A DNA stretch of 64,000 nt from Eisenbergiella tayi (GTDB lineage: Bacteria; Bacillota; Clostridia; Lachnospirales; Lachnospiraceae): NCBI RefSeq assembly GCF_001881565.1, contig NZ_MPDJ01000009.1, positions 185,521 to 249,520 of the forward strand, in the 5' to 3' direction. Both the position numbers and the translations under genes were made by a program. Each line of letters begins with the position of its first letter. Positions within the stretch are counted from its first letter, which is position 1. Positions 16,885 through 27,600 of the stretch are shown here, one piece after another. The notes under the pieces are model-generated. The model did not search any database. It was not told where the DNA came from and was given only the letters and a program-made list of their open reading frames with translations.

Positions 16885-18930
16885 TTATTGTTGGGGGAGG
16901 CGGATTACGGCTGCTGCGTGGGCTTGCAGTGTGAGGGAGCCGTTTAGGGGGGTGTCTGTGAGGAGGTCTGTGCCGTATATGTTTTCTATTTGAGCGGGGG
17001 TGGGGGCGTAGTTCAGGTAAAAGGAGTAGTTTCCTTCTTCGCCGGTTCTTGTGTGGTATTCTACGCCCTCGGGGAGGTTTTTGAGGGTGATTCCTGCGTC
17101 GGTGAGCATTTGGGTGAAGAGGGGGCGCATTTGGACGGGGGCGGTTCTGGCGGCTATGTAGTAGGCTTTGCCTTTTCCGTATTGTTTGCGGGTTACGGCG
17201 GGGGTTCCCTGGTAGAAGTCGGAGGTATAGGCGGCGAGGATTTCGGCATCGCGGACGCGGAGGATTTCGGCGTAATCTTTTACCTGCCATTCCATGGAGG
17301 CGTACTCCGGGGTGAAGCGGATTTTGTTGCTGTCAGAGGGGTATAGGGTGTCTATTTCTTCGCTGATAATTCCGAAGAGGTCGGAAAGGCCGTCTCCGGG
17401 GAAGCCTCCCAGGTAGCAGAGTTGGTCTTTGTCCACGTAGCCGGTGAAGTATGTGGCGACAAGCTGGCCGCCTCGTTGTACAAAGGCTTTGAGGCAGGAA
17501 GCGGTTTGGGGCTGCAGGAGGTAGAGCATGGGGGCAATGAGGAGATCGTAGTCGGTAAAGTCGGCATCGGAGGGGAGGATGTCCATTTCCACTCCCAGCT
17601 TCAGGAATTCTTTCCAGATTGCCATGCAGGTTTCTTCATAGGCTTTGGTTTGCTGGCTCAGGGCTTTTGCATCCTGGATGGCCCAGCGGTTGTCCCAGTC
17701 AAAGAGTAGGGCTGTCCTGGCTTTTACGCGGGTGCCTGCTGCAGGGGCTATTTTTTTCAGGAGTTCTCCGACCTGGGCGGTCTCACGGAATATGCGGGTG
17801 TCGTCCGTACCGAGGTGGTCCACCACCGCTCCGTGGTATTGTTCAAAGGAGCCGCGGCCTTTGCGCCATTGGAAGTATTGGACGGTGTCGGAGCCGCAGG
17901 CTGCGGCCTGCAGGCAGGCCAGTTTGTGGATTCCGGGGCGTTTGACTTTGTTGCAGGGATGCCAGTTCACCAGGCCGGGGGCGCTTTCCATCAGCATGAA
18001 GGGTTTATCTTTTTTCATGGAGCGCATGATTGTATGGTGGAAGGCGTTGTCTGCCATGGTGTCAAACAGGGTTTCTTCGTCGTTGTGGAATTTAGGGTAG
18101 CTGTCCCAGGAGATGATATCCAGTTCTTTTGCCATTTTGCGGTAATCAAGGCCGTTATATAGTGTCATGAAGTTGGTGGTTACGGGGATGTCGGGGGTAA
18201 TTTCCTTCAGTACGCGGATTTCTGACTTCAGGAAATCGGTCATGTTCCAGGTGGTGAAACGTTTCCATTCCAGGTTCAGGCCCATGATGCTGCCCTCTCC
18301 GTCCGCAAAGGGAGGTTCTATCTGGTCAAAGCTGTCGTAGCGGTGGCTCCAGAAGGCAGTCCACCAGGCGTGGTTCAGTTTTTCAATATCGTGGTCAAAG
18401 GTGTCGTCCAGGTATTGACGGAATCTCTGTACGCACAGGGGGCAGTAGCATTCTCCGCCGAGTTCGTTGGATATGTGGTATAAAAGGAGGCCGGGATGGG
18501 ATCCAAAGCGTTCTGCGAGTCTGCGGTCAATTTCCGCTGTTTTGCGGCGGAAGGCCGGTGAGCTCATGCAGTGGTTGTGCCTTAGGCCGTGGTGGTTGCG
18601 CACGCCCTGGCGGTTCACCCGCATGACCTCGGGATATGCGGCGTCAAGCCAGGCGGGGCGGGCTCCGGATGGGGTGGCGAGAATGGTGTAGATTCCGTTC
18701 TCGTACAGGTCATCCATGATATGCTGCAGCCAGTCGAAGTGGTATTCTCCCTCTTTCGGTTCGTAGAAGGACCAGGAGAAGACGCCCAGGGTAGCGCAGT
18801 TAATACCGGCTTTTTTCATCATTCTTATGTCTTCCTTCAGAATGTCCGGCCGATCCAGCCATTGTTCCGGGTTGTAGTCTCCTCCGTGGATAAATCCTCC
18901 GGCCTTGGGGAAAAGAATTGTTTTTTCCAT
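16885..18930 (-). CDS. Beta-galactosidase, GH42 (copy A)
   Basis: This 681-residue cytoplasmic enzyme follows the GH42 plan: TIM barrel (about 1-390), trimerisation domain (about 395-600) and small beta domain. Start motif GGDYNPEQW; acid/base Glu 156 in YHISNELGGE; nucleophile Glu 315 in FMLMESAPG; zinc-type cysteines at 121, 161, 163 and 166. It removes terminal beta-linked galactose or, in some members, alpha-L-arabinopyranose. It is the last gene of the operon, 15 bases after the other GH42. Its coding strand is unusually rich in C and A (many CCC, CTC and CAA codons), unlike the G/A-rich genes upstream, hinting at separate ancestry. Confidence 0.94.
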   Translation of the reverse strand: MEKTILFPKAGGFIHGGDYNPEQWLDRPDILKEDIRMMKKAGINCATLGVFSWSFYEPKEGEYHFDWLQHIMDDLYENGIYTILATPSGARPAWLDAAYPEVMRVNRQGVRNHHGLRHNHCMSSPAFRRKTAEIDRRLAERFGSHPGLLLYHISNELGGECYCPLCVQRFRQYLDDTFDHDIEKLNHAWWTAFWSHRYDSFDQIEPPFADGEGSIMGLNLEWKRFTTWNMTDFLKSEIRVLKEITPDIPVTTNFMTLYNGLDYRKMAKELDIISWDSYPKFHNDEETLFDTMADNAFHHTIMRSMKKDKPFMLMESAPGLVNWHPCNKVKRPGIHKLACLQAAACGSDTVQYFQWRKGRGSFEQYHGAVVDHLGTDDTRIFRETAQVGELLKKIAPAAGTRVKARTALLFDWDNRWAIQDAKALSQQTKAYEETCMAIWKEFLKLGVEMDILPSDADFTDYDLLIAPMLYLLQPQTASCLKAFVQRGGQLVATYFTGYVDKDQLCYLGGFPGDGLSDLFGIISEEIDTLYPSDSNKIRFTPEYASMEWQVKDYAEILRVRDAEILAAYTSDFYQGTPAVTRKQYGKGKAYYIAARTAPVQMRPLFTQMLTDAGITLKNLPEGVEYHTRTGEEGNYSFYLNYAPTPAQIENIYGTDLLTDTPLNGSLTLQAHAAAVIRLPQQ

Positions 18931-18945
18931 ATGTTCTGCCTTTCT

Positions 18946-20973
18946 TTATGCGTTGTTTTCTGTTTCGATCTTAGCCGTCAGCACGTCGCCGGGGGCTATG
19001 ATGATGCGGCCCGTAAGCGGCTTTTTGTCGGTAAGGCCGGTCAGCTTTTGGGGGCCGAAATCAACCCAGGCTTCTGTTTTATTATGGTTTATGGCAAAGA
19101 TTGTCTTTGCCTTATCGGATACGCGCAGGCACAGCTCCACACCTTCGGATGAGGGGTATAAGGGCTGAAGGCCGCATTCGTTGCAGATATGGCTGACCAG
19201 TTCCTCCAGGAACCGCTGTTCGGGCTGGGTACCGATATAATAGGCGCGGCCTTTTCCGAAAAAGTTTCTGGTGACGCAGGGAGTGTCCGCATAAAAGTCA
19301 TCCTTATAGGACGCGAGAATCTCAGCGCCGCCCTCGGGATGTATGATGTCGCACAGGAAGCCGCAGTCATATTCATTTTCGGACAGCTGGAGGTTATCGG
19401 TTAAGCGCATCCGGTTCTTTTCATAGGGGCGCAGGGCATCGGTTTCTTCCACCCAGATGCCGAGCATTTCCTTTAATTTTCCGGGATAGGCTCCGAATAC
19501 ACAGCGGTCGTTATCATCCGCCAGGCCGGACATCACTGTCGTGATCAGGGTGCCGCCTTTTTTTACAAATTCCTGGAGGCGTTCCGCAACGTTTTCTTTT
19601 TCCATGTAAAGCATGGGGGCCAATATGAGATCATAGGAGGACAGGTCCGCGCCGTAGGGAAGGATATCCACAGGTATGTTCTGCCGGTAGAGGGTTTCAT
19701 AATACAGGGAAACCGTCTTTAAATAGTCCATGTCCTTACTGGGACCGCTTGCCAGTTCGAGGGCCCACCAATTATTCCAGTCAAACAAGAGGCCTGCTCT
19801 GGCGGGGGTGCGTCCTTCGAGGAAGGTGTCTCCTATGGACTGCAGTTCTTTTCCCAGCAGGGAGCATTCCCGGAATACCCTGGTGTCTTCTCTGCCGGAA
19901 TGGCTGATAATGGCTCCGTGGAATTTTTCCTGTCCCGCAATGGACTGTCTCATCTGGAAAAACAGGCAGGTGTCCGCGCCGTGAGCCATGGCCTGGTAAG
20001 AAAGCCTGCGCACCTCGCCGGGTCGTTTGAGCAGGTTGTAAGGCTGCCAGTTCTGCTGGTTAGGTGACTGTTCCGTGAGAACAAAGGAACGGCCGCCTTT
20101 CAGGCCTCTCATGATGTCATGCTTCATCGCCACAAAATACGGCGGATCATCCGGCCAGGGATAGTTATCCCAGCCGACTATATCCAGATCCTTTGTCATG
20201 GTAAACTGATCCAGCTTCTTTATGTAGCCGGACATATTGGTCTGGATGGGGATTTCCGGATTGTACCGTTTGAGCACTTCATATTCGTTCCGGAAGCATT
20301 CCGCTGTGGAGTCGGTGACAAAACGCATGTAGTCCAGCTGGATGGCCGGATTGAAGCGGTAGTCGTCGTTCAGCTCCGTGGGCGGGGTCACTTCTTCAAA
20401 GCTGGTGAGAATTCTTCCCCAGAAGGTGGTATGCCATCTTTTATTCAATTCCTCCACCGTGCCATAGCGTCTTCGCAGCCATACCCGGAATTTGGCCTGG
20501 CATGTGGGGCAATAGCAGTAGGTCCCGTATTCATTGGATACATGCCACATCGCCAGGGCCGGATGGTGAGCATAGCGCTTTGCCATTTCATCCGCAATCG
20601 CCGCGGCCCGCTCCCGGTATTTCAGGCTGTTGACGCAGAAAAACACTCTCATGCCGTGGGTGCGTTTCCTGCCTGCGATGTCCACAGGCAGCACCTCCGG
20701 ATATCTGGTTGACAGCCATGCCGGCTGGGCTGTGGTAGGAGTCGCCAGGCATACGTGAATGCCTGCCTCCCAGATTTTATCGATGATGCGATCCAGCCAT
20801 TCAAAATCATATACTCCTTCGTCCGGTTCCAGCTTCGCCCATGAAAAAACAGGAAGGGTCAGCAGGTTTATGCCCGCCTTTTTAAAAAGCCGCATATCCT
20901 CTTCGATTGTCCTGTCATCCCATTGGTCGGGATTATAATCTCCGCCGTAATAGATTCGATCCGCTTTTTTCAT
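18946..20973 (-). CDS. Beta-galactosidase, GH42 (copy B)
   Basis: The 675-residue paralogue of the next gene has GGDYNPDQW near the start, acid/base Glu 148 in HVSNEYGTYC, nucleophile Glu 301 in FVLTEQSPNQQNW and cysteines at 113, 153, 155 and 158 for the structural zinc. No signal peptide. The active-site surroundings differ from copy A (NEYGTY versus NELGGE; EQSPNQ versus ESAPGL), so the two probably accept different linkages or sugars. It starts two bases after the GH106-like stop, so translation is coupled. Confidence 0.94.
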   Translation of the reverse strand: MKKADRIYYGGDYNPDQWDDRTIEEDMRLFKKAGINLLTLPVFSWAKLEPDEGVYDFEWLDRIIDKIWEAGIHVCLATPTTAQPAWLSTRYPEVLPVDIAGRKRTHGMRVFFCVNSLKYRERAAAIADEMAKRYAHHPALAMWHVSNEYGTYCYCPTCQAKFRVWLRRRYGTVEELNKRWHTTFWGRILTSFEEVTPPTELNDDYRFNPAIQLDYMRFVTDSTAECFRNEYEVLKRYNPEIPIQTNMSGYIKKLDQFTMTKDLDIVGWDNYPWPDDPPYFVAMKHDIMRGLKGGRSFVLTEQSPNQQNWQPYNLLKRPGEVRRLSYQAMAHGADTCLFFQMRQSIAGQEKFHGAIISHSGREDTRVFRECSLLGKELQSIGDTFLEGRTPARAGLLFDWNNWWALELASGPSKDMDYLKTVSLYYETLYRQNIPVDILPYGADLSSYDLILAPMLYMEKENVAERLQEFVKKGGTLITTVMSGLADDNDRCVFGAYPGKLKEMLGIWVEETDALRPYEKNRMRLTDNLQLSENEYDCGFLCDIIHPEGGAEILASYKDDFYADTPCVTRNFFGKGRAYYIGTQPEQRFLEELVSHICNECGLQPLYPSSEGVELCLRVSDKAKTIFAINHNKTEAWVDFGPQKLTGLTDKKPLTGRIIIAPGDVLTAKIETENNA

Positions 20974-20975
20974 CT

Positions 20976-23609
20976 TTATTTATTCCTCTCTTCTTTGTCT
21001 GCTTCCTGTCCTGTTTCATAGCACTCCACCACGGGAATTTCCGTGATGCCGGTGGCAGGGATCTGCAGATGGGTGGAGGCGCCGTCTTTCCGGCTCCATA
21101 CCAGTGTGGTAAATACCTGCAGCTCCAGCCGGTTCTCTCCGTCCTTCAGAGCTGCGGTTATATCCGCCCGGGCGGGGAACCCGGCAAGGAGGCCCAAATC
21201 CGTATCATTAAGCTTTACCCTGACACAGTCTGACGCTTCCGGGATAAGAAGCTTATAGCACTTTCTGTCTTCTTTTTCCCCCTGGAACAGGCACTCATAC
21301 CGGTATACACCGGTAAAGGATGGCCAATAGCCCGGCCCGTTAAGATTAGGAAGTTCTTCTCCTGCCCGCAGCAATCGTTCCCCGGTAAAATCCGTTTCCG
21401 GCCACTGCGCCCTGGAAAGCTTCCAGTCCACACACAAAGGCTGTGTTCCTGTGCATACAGGGAAGGGCTGTGTTGATTGTATATTCTTATCCAGCACCAC
21501 GAAAACGGCTTCTCCCGGATCCAGGGACAGCGGGAATTCCTGCCCTTTGAGATAATAGCTTTCCGCCCTGTTTCTCCAGGGGTCATACACCGTCACACTG
21601 CCATAAGCCTTATCCCGTATGCTGACACGGGCTTTCACAGGCCTGGAAACACTTTCATTAAAATACATGGCTGTCAGGCCGTCAGGCCTGCGCAGAAGGA
21701 AGCTGCGCAGTGTCCGTTCTCCGTCTTTTACCGTAAGCTCCCTGTTTCCCAGCTTTTCTTCCCATTTTTCCACGGCTTCCCCGATTTCCGAAAGGCTGAC
21801 TGTCTGCGCACTCTGATCCCAGCCCGGGGGAAGCGGCCTGCCTAGAGTGTCCGCTTCCGGCAGGGCGTCTATGACAAACACCTTCAGCCCTTTCCGGGCA
21901 GCGGATACCAGAAAACGGGCGGTTTCTCCATCCAGGTATCGGGAAAAGGGAAGGATCAGGCAGGGATACTTCTCTTTTCCCAGTACCAGCTGTCCCTCCT
22001 CTATGGATGCCGTATTTTCCCGCAGCATATCTGCAGGCACCACATCATAATCCAGCTGCCGCTCCATCAGCATCCGCCCCGGTTTGTGGAAAAACATGGC
22101 GTTCCCCGCGCTCCATTCCGACTCCGCATGGTAAAGGATGGCGGCGTCCGCCATATGGATGCCTTCGCTTAACAGATGGGCGCTCCGGTTCATATATTTC
22201 ATAAGCGCAGCAAAACAGGCGAATCCGGGATTTCTTCCCCTGGCGTAAAAATGGGGAGGGCAGTCCCTGTCGTTCTCCTGCATGGAAAAGGCATGAGGCG
22301 TAAAGGTATTGATTCCTCTCACCAGCATGTGGTTTGTCAGCCATTTCATCAGGGAATTCCCTTCCGCCCAGCCATAGTTCCCGAAAATCTCACAAAGCGC
22401 CCTGCCTTTTTTATTCGCCTGGATATGGGCTGCGGAGCTTCCCAGCTTTGCCAGTCCGAAATGGAAAAATTCGCCGTCCCGATCTCCGGCAATCCATTGA
22501 TGCACCGGTTCGGTAAATCCGGGAACAATCTGGTGATGCACCACATCGATGCCCGCCATATGCTGTCCTTCCATTTCCCGGAAATAATGGCCGATGCTGC
22601 AGGCCATCCGGGTGTGGGCATTATCATCCTCGATGATATGGCCGATATATTCCACGCCGTGCGCTTCACACCAGCTTCCCAGCTGTCCGGAAAAGCAGGT
22701 TCTCACCAGTCCGGTCATCTCATCCATATAGGTAACCCGTATTCCGGGCGTCTTTTCTCCCGATTCATACCATAAAGCCGGCAGGTCAGCCAGGAAATCA
22801 TCGCCCCATTTTTCCCGCAGAGCCGCTTCCAGCTGTCCGCTCCAGGGAAGCTTTCTGTCCTTCTGCCCCATCGTATTATCGAAGGGATAGCCGTTCACAT
22901 TTCCCAGCTCCGGTTCGTCAGAGAAGAAACCGGCTATGGTATTTCCGAAATATTCCGGGTACCGGGCATAATGCTTTTCATGGACCTCGTCAATCAGGAC
23001 TCTGACCGAATCGGAATCCAGCAGATTCATATAATCCTCTCTGCCGCCTCCCGTCTGCGTGGTATAAAGGACAAACAGGCGGTACGGTCCCGGAGGCAGA
23101 TCGAAATAGACAAAACCGTTCTCATACCGGTCCGTCAGATCCATGATTCCATCCCCGCTGACGGCGAGTGTCTGCCCGTCCGGCTTCGGGACTGCCAGTA
23201 TTCCCAGCAGTTTCCCGTCAGGCTGCAGAAAGTTTTCCACCAGCACCGCTCCGCTGCGGCAGGGACCGCAGATATCCATATGGCGTTCCGCCAGATATAC
23301 CTTTTTCTTCTCTGGGTTCCTGATAAATCCTCCGTTGGCATGGCCTGTAGGGAATTTATCATCATCCAGGATCCAGACCCGCATTCCTCTTTTTCTGGCT
23401 TCCGGAAGGATGAAATCCAGGTTCTCCCACCATCCCGGGCCGCAGAAATCCGGATGGGGACGGGATTCCAGACAGATTTCCCGGATGCCGCATTCTTCGA
23501 TTTTTACAAGCTCCTCCCGGATGGTTTCGTTATCCTCTCCCTTCATCCAGAGAAAAGGGAGTATATGGCTGGGGGCTTCTCCCCGCAGCAATGCATCCAA
23601 TCGTTCCAT
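20976..23609 (-). CDS. GH106-like glycosyl hydrolase (alpha-L-rhamnosidase superfamily), 877 aa
   Basis: The N-terminal two-thirds match the GH106 barrel: PFLWMKGEDNETIREELVKI, ECGIREICLESRPH, GMRVWILDDDKFPTGHANGG. Acidic motifs GFFSDEPELGN and CEIFGNYGW follow, then a beta-rich C-terminal region with a jelly-roll-like end. It is collinear with the 1104-residue GH106-like protein at 30943-34257 but shorter, and the GHYMSEPT segment of that protein is GHIIEDDNAH here, so specificity may have shifted. GH106 enzymes release alpha-L-rhamnose by inversion using calcium. Cytoplasmic by lack of a signal. It lies 6 bases after the GH43-like gene. Confidence 0.8.
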   Translation of the reverse strand: MERLDALLRGEAPSHILPFLWMKGEDNETIREELVKIEECGIREICLESRPHPDFCGPGWWENLDFILPEARKRGMRVWILDDDKFPTGHANGGFIRNPEKKKVYLAERHMDICGPCRSGAVLVENFLQPDGKLLGILAVPKPDGQTLAVSGDGIMDLTDRYENGFVYFDLPPGPYRLFVLYTTQTGGGREDYMNLLDSDSVRVLIDEVHEKHYARYPEYFGNTIAGFFSDEPELGNVNGYPFDNTMGQKDRKLPWSGQLEAALREKWGDDFLADLPALWYESGEKTPGIRVTYMDEMTGLVRTCFSGQLGSWCEAHGVEYIGHIIEDDNAHTRMACSIGHYFREMEGQHMAGIDVVHHQIVPGFTEPVHQWIAGDRDGEFFHFGLAKLGSSAAHIQANKKGRALCEIFGNYGWAEGNSLMKWLTNHMLVRGINTFTPHAFSMQENDRDCPPHFYARGRNPGFACFAALMKYMNRSAHLLSEGIHMADAAILYHAESEWSAGNAMFFHKPGRMLMERQLDYDVVPADMLRENTASIEEGQLVLGKEKYPCLILPFSRYLDGETARFLVSAARKGLKVFVIDALPEADTLGRPLPPGWDQSAQTVSLSEIGEAVEKWEEKLGNRELTVKDGERTLRSFLLRRPDGLTAMYFNESVSRPVKARVSIRDKAYGSVTVYDPWRNRAESYYLKGQEFPLSLDPGEAVFVVLDKNIQSTQPFPVCTGTQPLCVDWKLSRAQWPETDFTGERLLRAGEELPNLNGPGYWPSFTGVYRYECLFQGEKEDRKCYKLLIPEASDCVRVKLNDTDLGLLAGFPARADITAALKDGENRLELQVFTTLVWSRKDGASTHLQIPATGITEIPVVECYETGQEADKEERNK

Positions 23610-23615
23610 ATGCTG

Positions 23616-24665
23616 TCATCCCTCCTTTTTCTCCCAGACCGGTTCGCTCGCAGCCACGCAGATGGTGCGGTATTCGCCGTAAGCCTGCGTGGGATCGCCT
23701 TCCGTCCAGGGACGTGTGGCACAATAAAAATGATACAGAACGCCCTCATAATACACCACCGAAGCCTTATGGGCATGGCCGCTGTCGATGCTGCCGGGTG
23801 CGCCATAGGGCAATATGGGCTCTCTCACCTTTTCCCAGCGGATCAGATCCGTTGAAAGAGCCAGCCCTTCCTGTGCATGGGTATGGCCGTCCTCATATAT
23901 CTTCCCATAGCCAAAATAGTAATTTATCCAAAGGCTGCCGTCCTTTACAATACAGGGATCGGATACAAACCTTTCATCCCAGGCCGTCCTGTCCACACGC
24001 AGTACCGGATTGTCTGTGCAGCGGGTCCAGTGAACCAAATCCTCGGAAAAGGCCATCCCTGTCTGCTCCGTCCACCGTTCTTCCTTATCTTTTGCATTAT
24101 AAAACATATGCCAGGTTCCCTGATTTTCTATGATGCAGGCCTTATAAAGCCCCCCGGCTTCCCACTCTTCCCCGTCCTTCCAGGAGAAAACCGGTTTTTC
24201 GGGAAAATGCCAGTCCAGCAGTTCCTCATCCTCACACCAGGCCAGCCCGATTTCTGCCGGGCCGCTTTCATATCCGGTGCCGGGGTAGGAATGGTACACC
24301 AGCCAGTACCTGCCGTCCACCTTTCTCAGGCGGGGAACGCCCCACAGACTGTCACTTTCCTTAATCATCCATGTGGCGGCGCCGCCGATACGATCCCATC
24401 GGCCGCTGTCCATATGCCGTTTCAGGATCACGCCTTTATGGGTCCAGTGAAGCAGATCCCGGCTCACCGCCAGCGCGGACTGGTATCCTTTTCCGTCAAA
24501 GCCCGTATAAAGCATGTGAAACAGGCCATTATGCATGAACACAAAGGGAATATCCACCGCCATTTGGTCAAATGCCCCGTCCTCCCCTGAGCCATGCAGC
24601 ACCGGCCGGGGGCAGCGGAAGAGTGTCAGATATTTCCGTATTCTCTCATCCGTTAACTCAATCAT
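23616..24665 (-). CDS. GH43/GH32-fold five-bladed propeller glycosidase
   Basis: The 349-residue single-domain protein has repeated propeller signatures: MAVDIPFVFMHNGLFHMLYTG, SRDLLHWTHKG, EDLVHWTRCTDNPVL, SDPCIVKDGSLWINYYFG and SIDSGHAHKASVVYYEGVLYHFYC. These fit the furanosidase superfamily (GH43, GH32, GH117 and related families), which act on arabinofuranose, xylose, fructose and other sugars. I cannot fix the family from motifs alone; Asp residues in VDIPFV and SDPC are the candidate catalytic ones. No signal peptide. Its ATG overlaps the last codons of the GH2 gene, so it is translationally coupled. Confidence 0.72.
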   Translation of the reverse strand: MIELTDERIRKYLTLFRCPRPVLHGSGEDGAFDQMAVDIPFVFMHNGLFHMLYTGFDGKGYQSALAVSRDLLHWTHKGVILKRHMDSGRWDRIGGAATWMIKESDSLWGVPRLRKVDGRYWLVYHSYPGTGYESGPAEIGLAWCEDEELLDWHFPEKPVFSWKDGEEWEAGGLYKACIIENQGTWHMFYNAKDKEERWTEQTGMAFSEDLVHWTRCTDNPVLRVDRTAWDERFVSDPCIVKDGSLWINYYFGYGKIYEDGHTHAQEGLALSTDLIRWEKVREPILPYGAPGSIDSGHAHKASVVYYEGVLYHFYCATRPWTEGDPTQAYGEYRTICVAASEPVWEKKEG

Positions 24666-27600
24666 TTATTTTCTCCTTAAAGTCCGGGAAAAGCTCTCCC
24701 TTTTTTATTACACGATCTACGGCTTCCTCCACGGAATTCCCTTTCCGATCCACGATTTTCATCCTCACCGTTCCCCCGGTTCCTGCTTCCGGCAGAATCG
24801 GCGGTTTCCGGTAATTCCCCCAGGACAGGTGAGGGAAGGAAAATGCCTGGTTTATCATGAATTTCACCGGTTCGGTCCGTTCGCCGGTGAGAACACGCAG
24901 GTAATCCAGGACAATATAACAGTCCGATGCATCCTCCGCTTTCTCACCGCATACCTCGATTCGGATGGTATGCTCCTGATCCGGCAGGTCCGTTATGGAA
25001 AAAATCGGAATATGGTACTTTTTATCATAGCCCGCACAAGAACAGGAAAAGTCCACGCCTCCCGCACGCTGGCTGCATTTATGTGCAATCCTCTTTCCGT
25101 CAATATAAACATCAGCCATTCCATAAGTGGTATCCTGCGGGCCGTACCAGACGATACCGGTTCCCGTAAAGGTGCACTCCGCCGCCGCTCCTTTTTCCCT
25201 GCTCCACATTTCCGTGCCGTTATAGCTCTCTTTTTTATCCTCCGCCGGATACCATGTGCCTGTATAACGGATCCGCTCATCCCGATTCGTGATGATCCAT
25301 TCCGGGGGATCCAATGGTTCCAGACGGATATGGATGCTGCCGTTTCCGTTTTTCCTGTTCCTGACGCAGCCCGTAATTCCTCTGCTTTCACCGGTTCTGC
25401 AGCCGCTCTGCGTTTCCTCACTCACCACGCCGATCGCCGCACTGTCCCCGCTGCCGTACAGCCAGGCCTCCGCCACATTTACCTTGGTACTCCTGAAATC
25501 ATTGGTACCTTTATATTCTACATCATAGAAACCGTTGAGAATATCGTTTTTCATATCCTGGCTCCAGGGAATGTCAGGCTTTATCCCCCACACCGATCCT
25601 TTTGAAAACCGATGGGCCGTTCCCGTGTGTCTGGAAATATGTTCCTCCGGATACCACGCATAATCATCATCCTGCCGTACCCCGGGACTCGTCCTCCAGG
25701 ACAGGGTATCCATGGACGGATCCGCCAGGTAGGCGATTCCCAGTTCGTCCAGCCCGCCGCAGTCCACACCTACCCTCAGTTTCAGCTGTTTGGGCAGCTT
25801 CTTAAATAACTGCAGGAGGGTATAAGACGTGATAAAGCTGCCGTCCGGTCTGACCTCTATACGCCAGGTCATTTCCAGGGTTTCCCGATAGCCTCCGTGA
25901 AGGAGGATAACGGCTCCCTCCGGTGTTTCCTCCACGGAACGGGAAAGCAGATACCATTCCCCCAGCTTCAGATAGGGCGCGTTCAGAATCGGGCCTCCTG
26001 TAAGAAGACGTTTTTTTCCTTCCTTTTCCGTATCCGCCCACAGTCCTGCAAGAAGTCCGGTGTCGTTACGAAAGGCCATGGTAAATCCTTTTCCCTTCAA
26101 AATGGTTTCCTGCTCCCGGCATTGGATTTCTATGCCGGTATTCACTCTGTTTGTACGATCCGCTGCCGGTTCCGAAAAAAGCTCTTCCTGTTCTTCTGCC
26201 GAATCCGGAAGAAGCCCTTCCTGCCGTTCTGCCGGAAGCATCCTTTCGTCCACCTGTATGCCGTCCGCATCCAGAAAAGCCATCCAGATCGGTTCATCCT
26301 CTGCCAGCCGTCCGTTATCCGGGCAGATAACCGCCTTCACCGCTTTTGCGGGGCCTGCGGGAGGAAGGAAACAGCCGCCCCGGCAATCCCCGCATTTCCA
26401 TTCCAGCCGCACCGAGGATAGATTGGTATGGCAGAAACGGTTCTCCACTACCAGGACAAACCTGTTTTCTCTGGTATTTCTTACACAATGAAGAATTTTA
26501 ACAGGAGAATACGCTTTGCGGGTCATGAAAAATTCAGGCTTTTTCCGCCTCCACACATCGATAATTCCCCATTCCAGCTGGGTATTTCCGCCGTCATAAA
26601 TATCCGTTTCATCAATTCCGGCCCAGATGGCGCCTCCCAAAGCCCCTTCCGTATTCCAGATGTTATCCCAGAACAGACGCAGCCCTTCGCCCCAGAAGCT
26701 CCGTACAAAAGGATCTCTTCTGAGTTCTTCTCTGTTATAGCAGGGAACATGGGCGTATTCATCATGAAGGACAGGCAGATCCCTGCCCGGGGCATGCCCC
26801 ACACTCACGTTATCTCTTTTTTTCGCCAGATCCGTATCATACTCGGAATAATGGATGCTCCAGATATCCGGCATCTCATGTTCTTCCCGGATCGTCATGG
26901 GATAGCTGAACTTTGTCAGCCGGGTGGGATCCTTCCTGTGCACATAACGGTTCAGCAGATCAAAATTGGAACCGCCGAAGGATTCGTTGCAAAGAGACCA
27001 GATGATCACACTGGGATGGTTATAATCCCTGGCAAGCACTTCCGTAAAGTGGCTCAGATACCGTCCTGTCTGTTCCGGATCCCGCTGTGTATAAGGCAAG
27101 GTTCTCGCAATAAAGGCCAGGGCCAGCTCATCCTCCACATAGATCCCGTTTTCATCGCACAGCTCCAGGAAATACTCACTGGGCGGGTAATGGGAGGTGC
27201 GGATATAATTACAATTGGCTTCCTTAAACAGAGCCACATCCTGTTCGATCAGTTCTCTGGTGAGCGCTCTTCCTGCCCTGGGCGAGATCTCATGGCGGCA
27301 GGCCCCTCTTAGTTTCACTTCCCTGTGATTTACAAAAAGTCGGTTTCCTTTTTGGGTAAGCTTCCTGAGACCGGTTTTCCGTCTGATACATTCTATCTCT
27401 CTGCCCTCTTCCAAAAGGGTCATTTCCAGAGTATACATACGGGGATGCTCCGCGTCCCACAGCTGCGGTTCCGGTATGTCCAGATTTATCGTGTCATATC
27501 CGTCCCCGCGGGCCCGGAAAGATTCCGTCCGTGAAACGGCTTCATAGCCATCCGGGCTTTTCAGCAGAAGCTTTATTTTATACAGGCTTTCCGCGCTTTT

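Noticed and set aside
16502..17290. A 262-codon Arg/Pro-rich frame on the minus strand
   Set aside because: It lies in another frame of the GH42 gene and runs into the palindromic element; the composition is that of a shifted C-rich reading frame.
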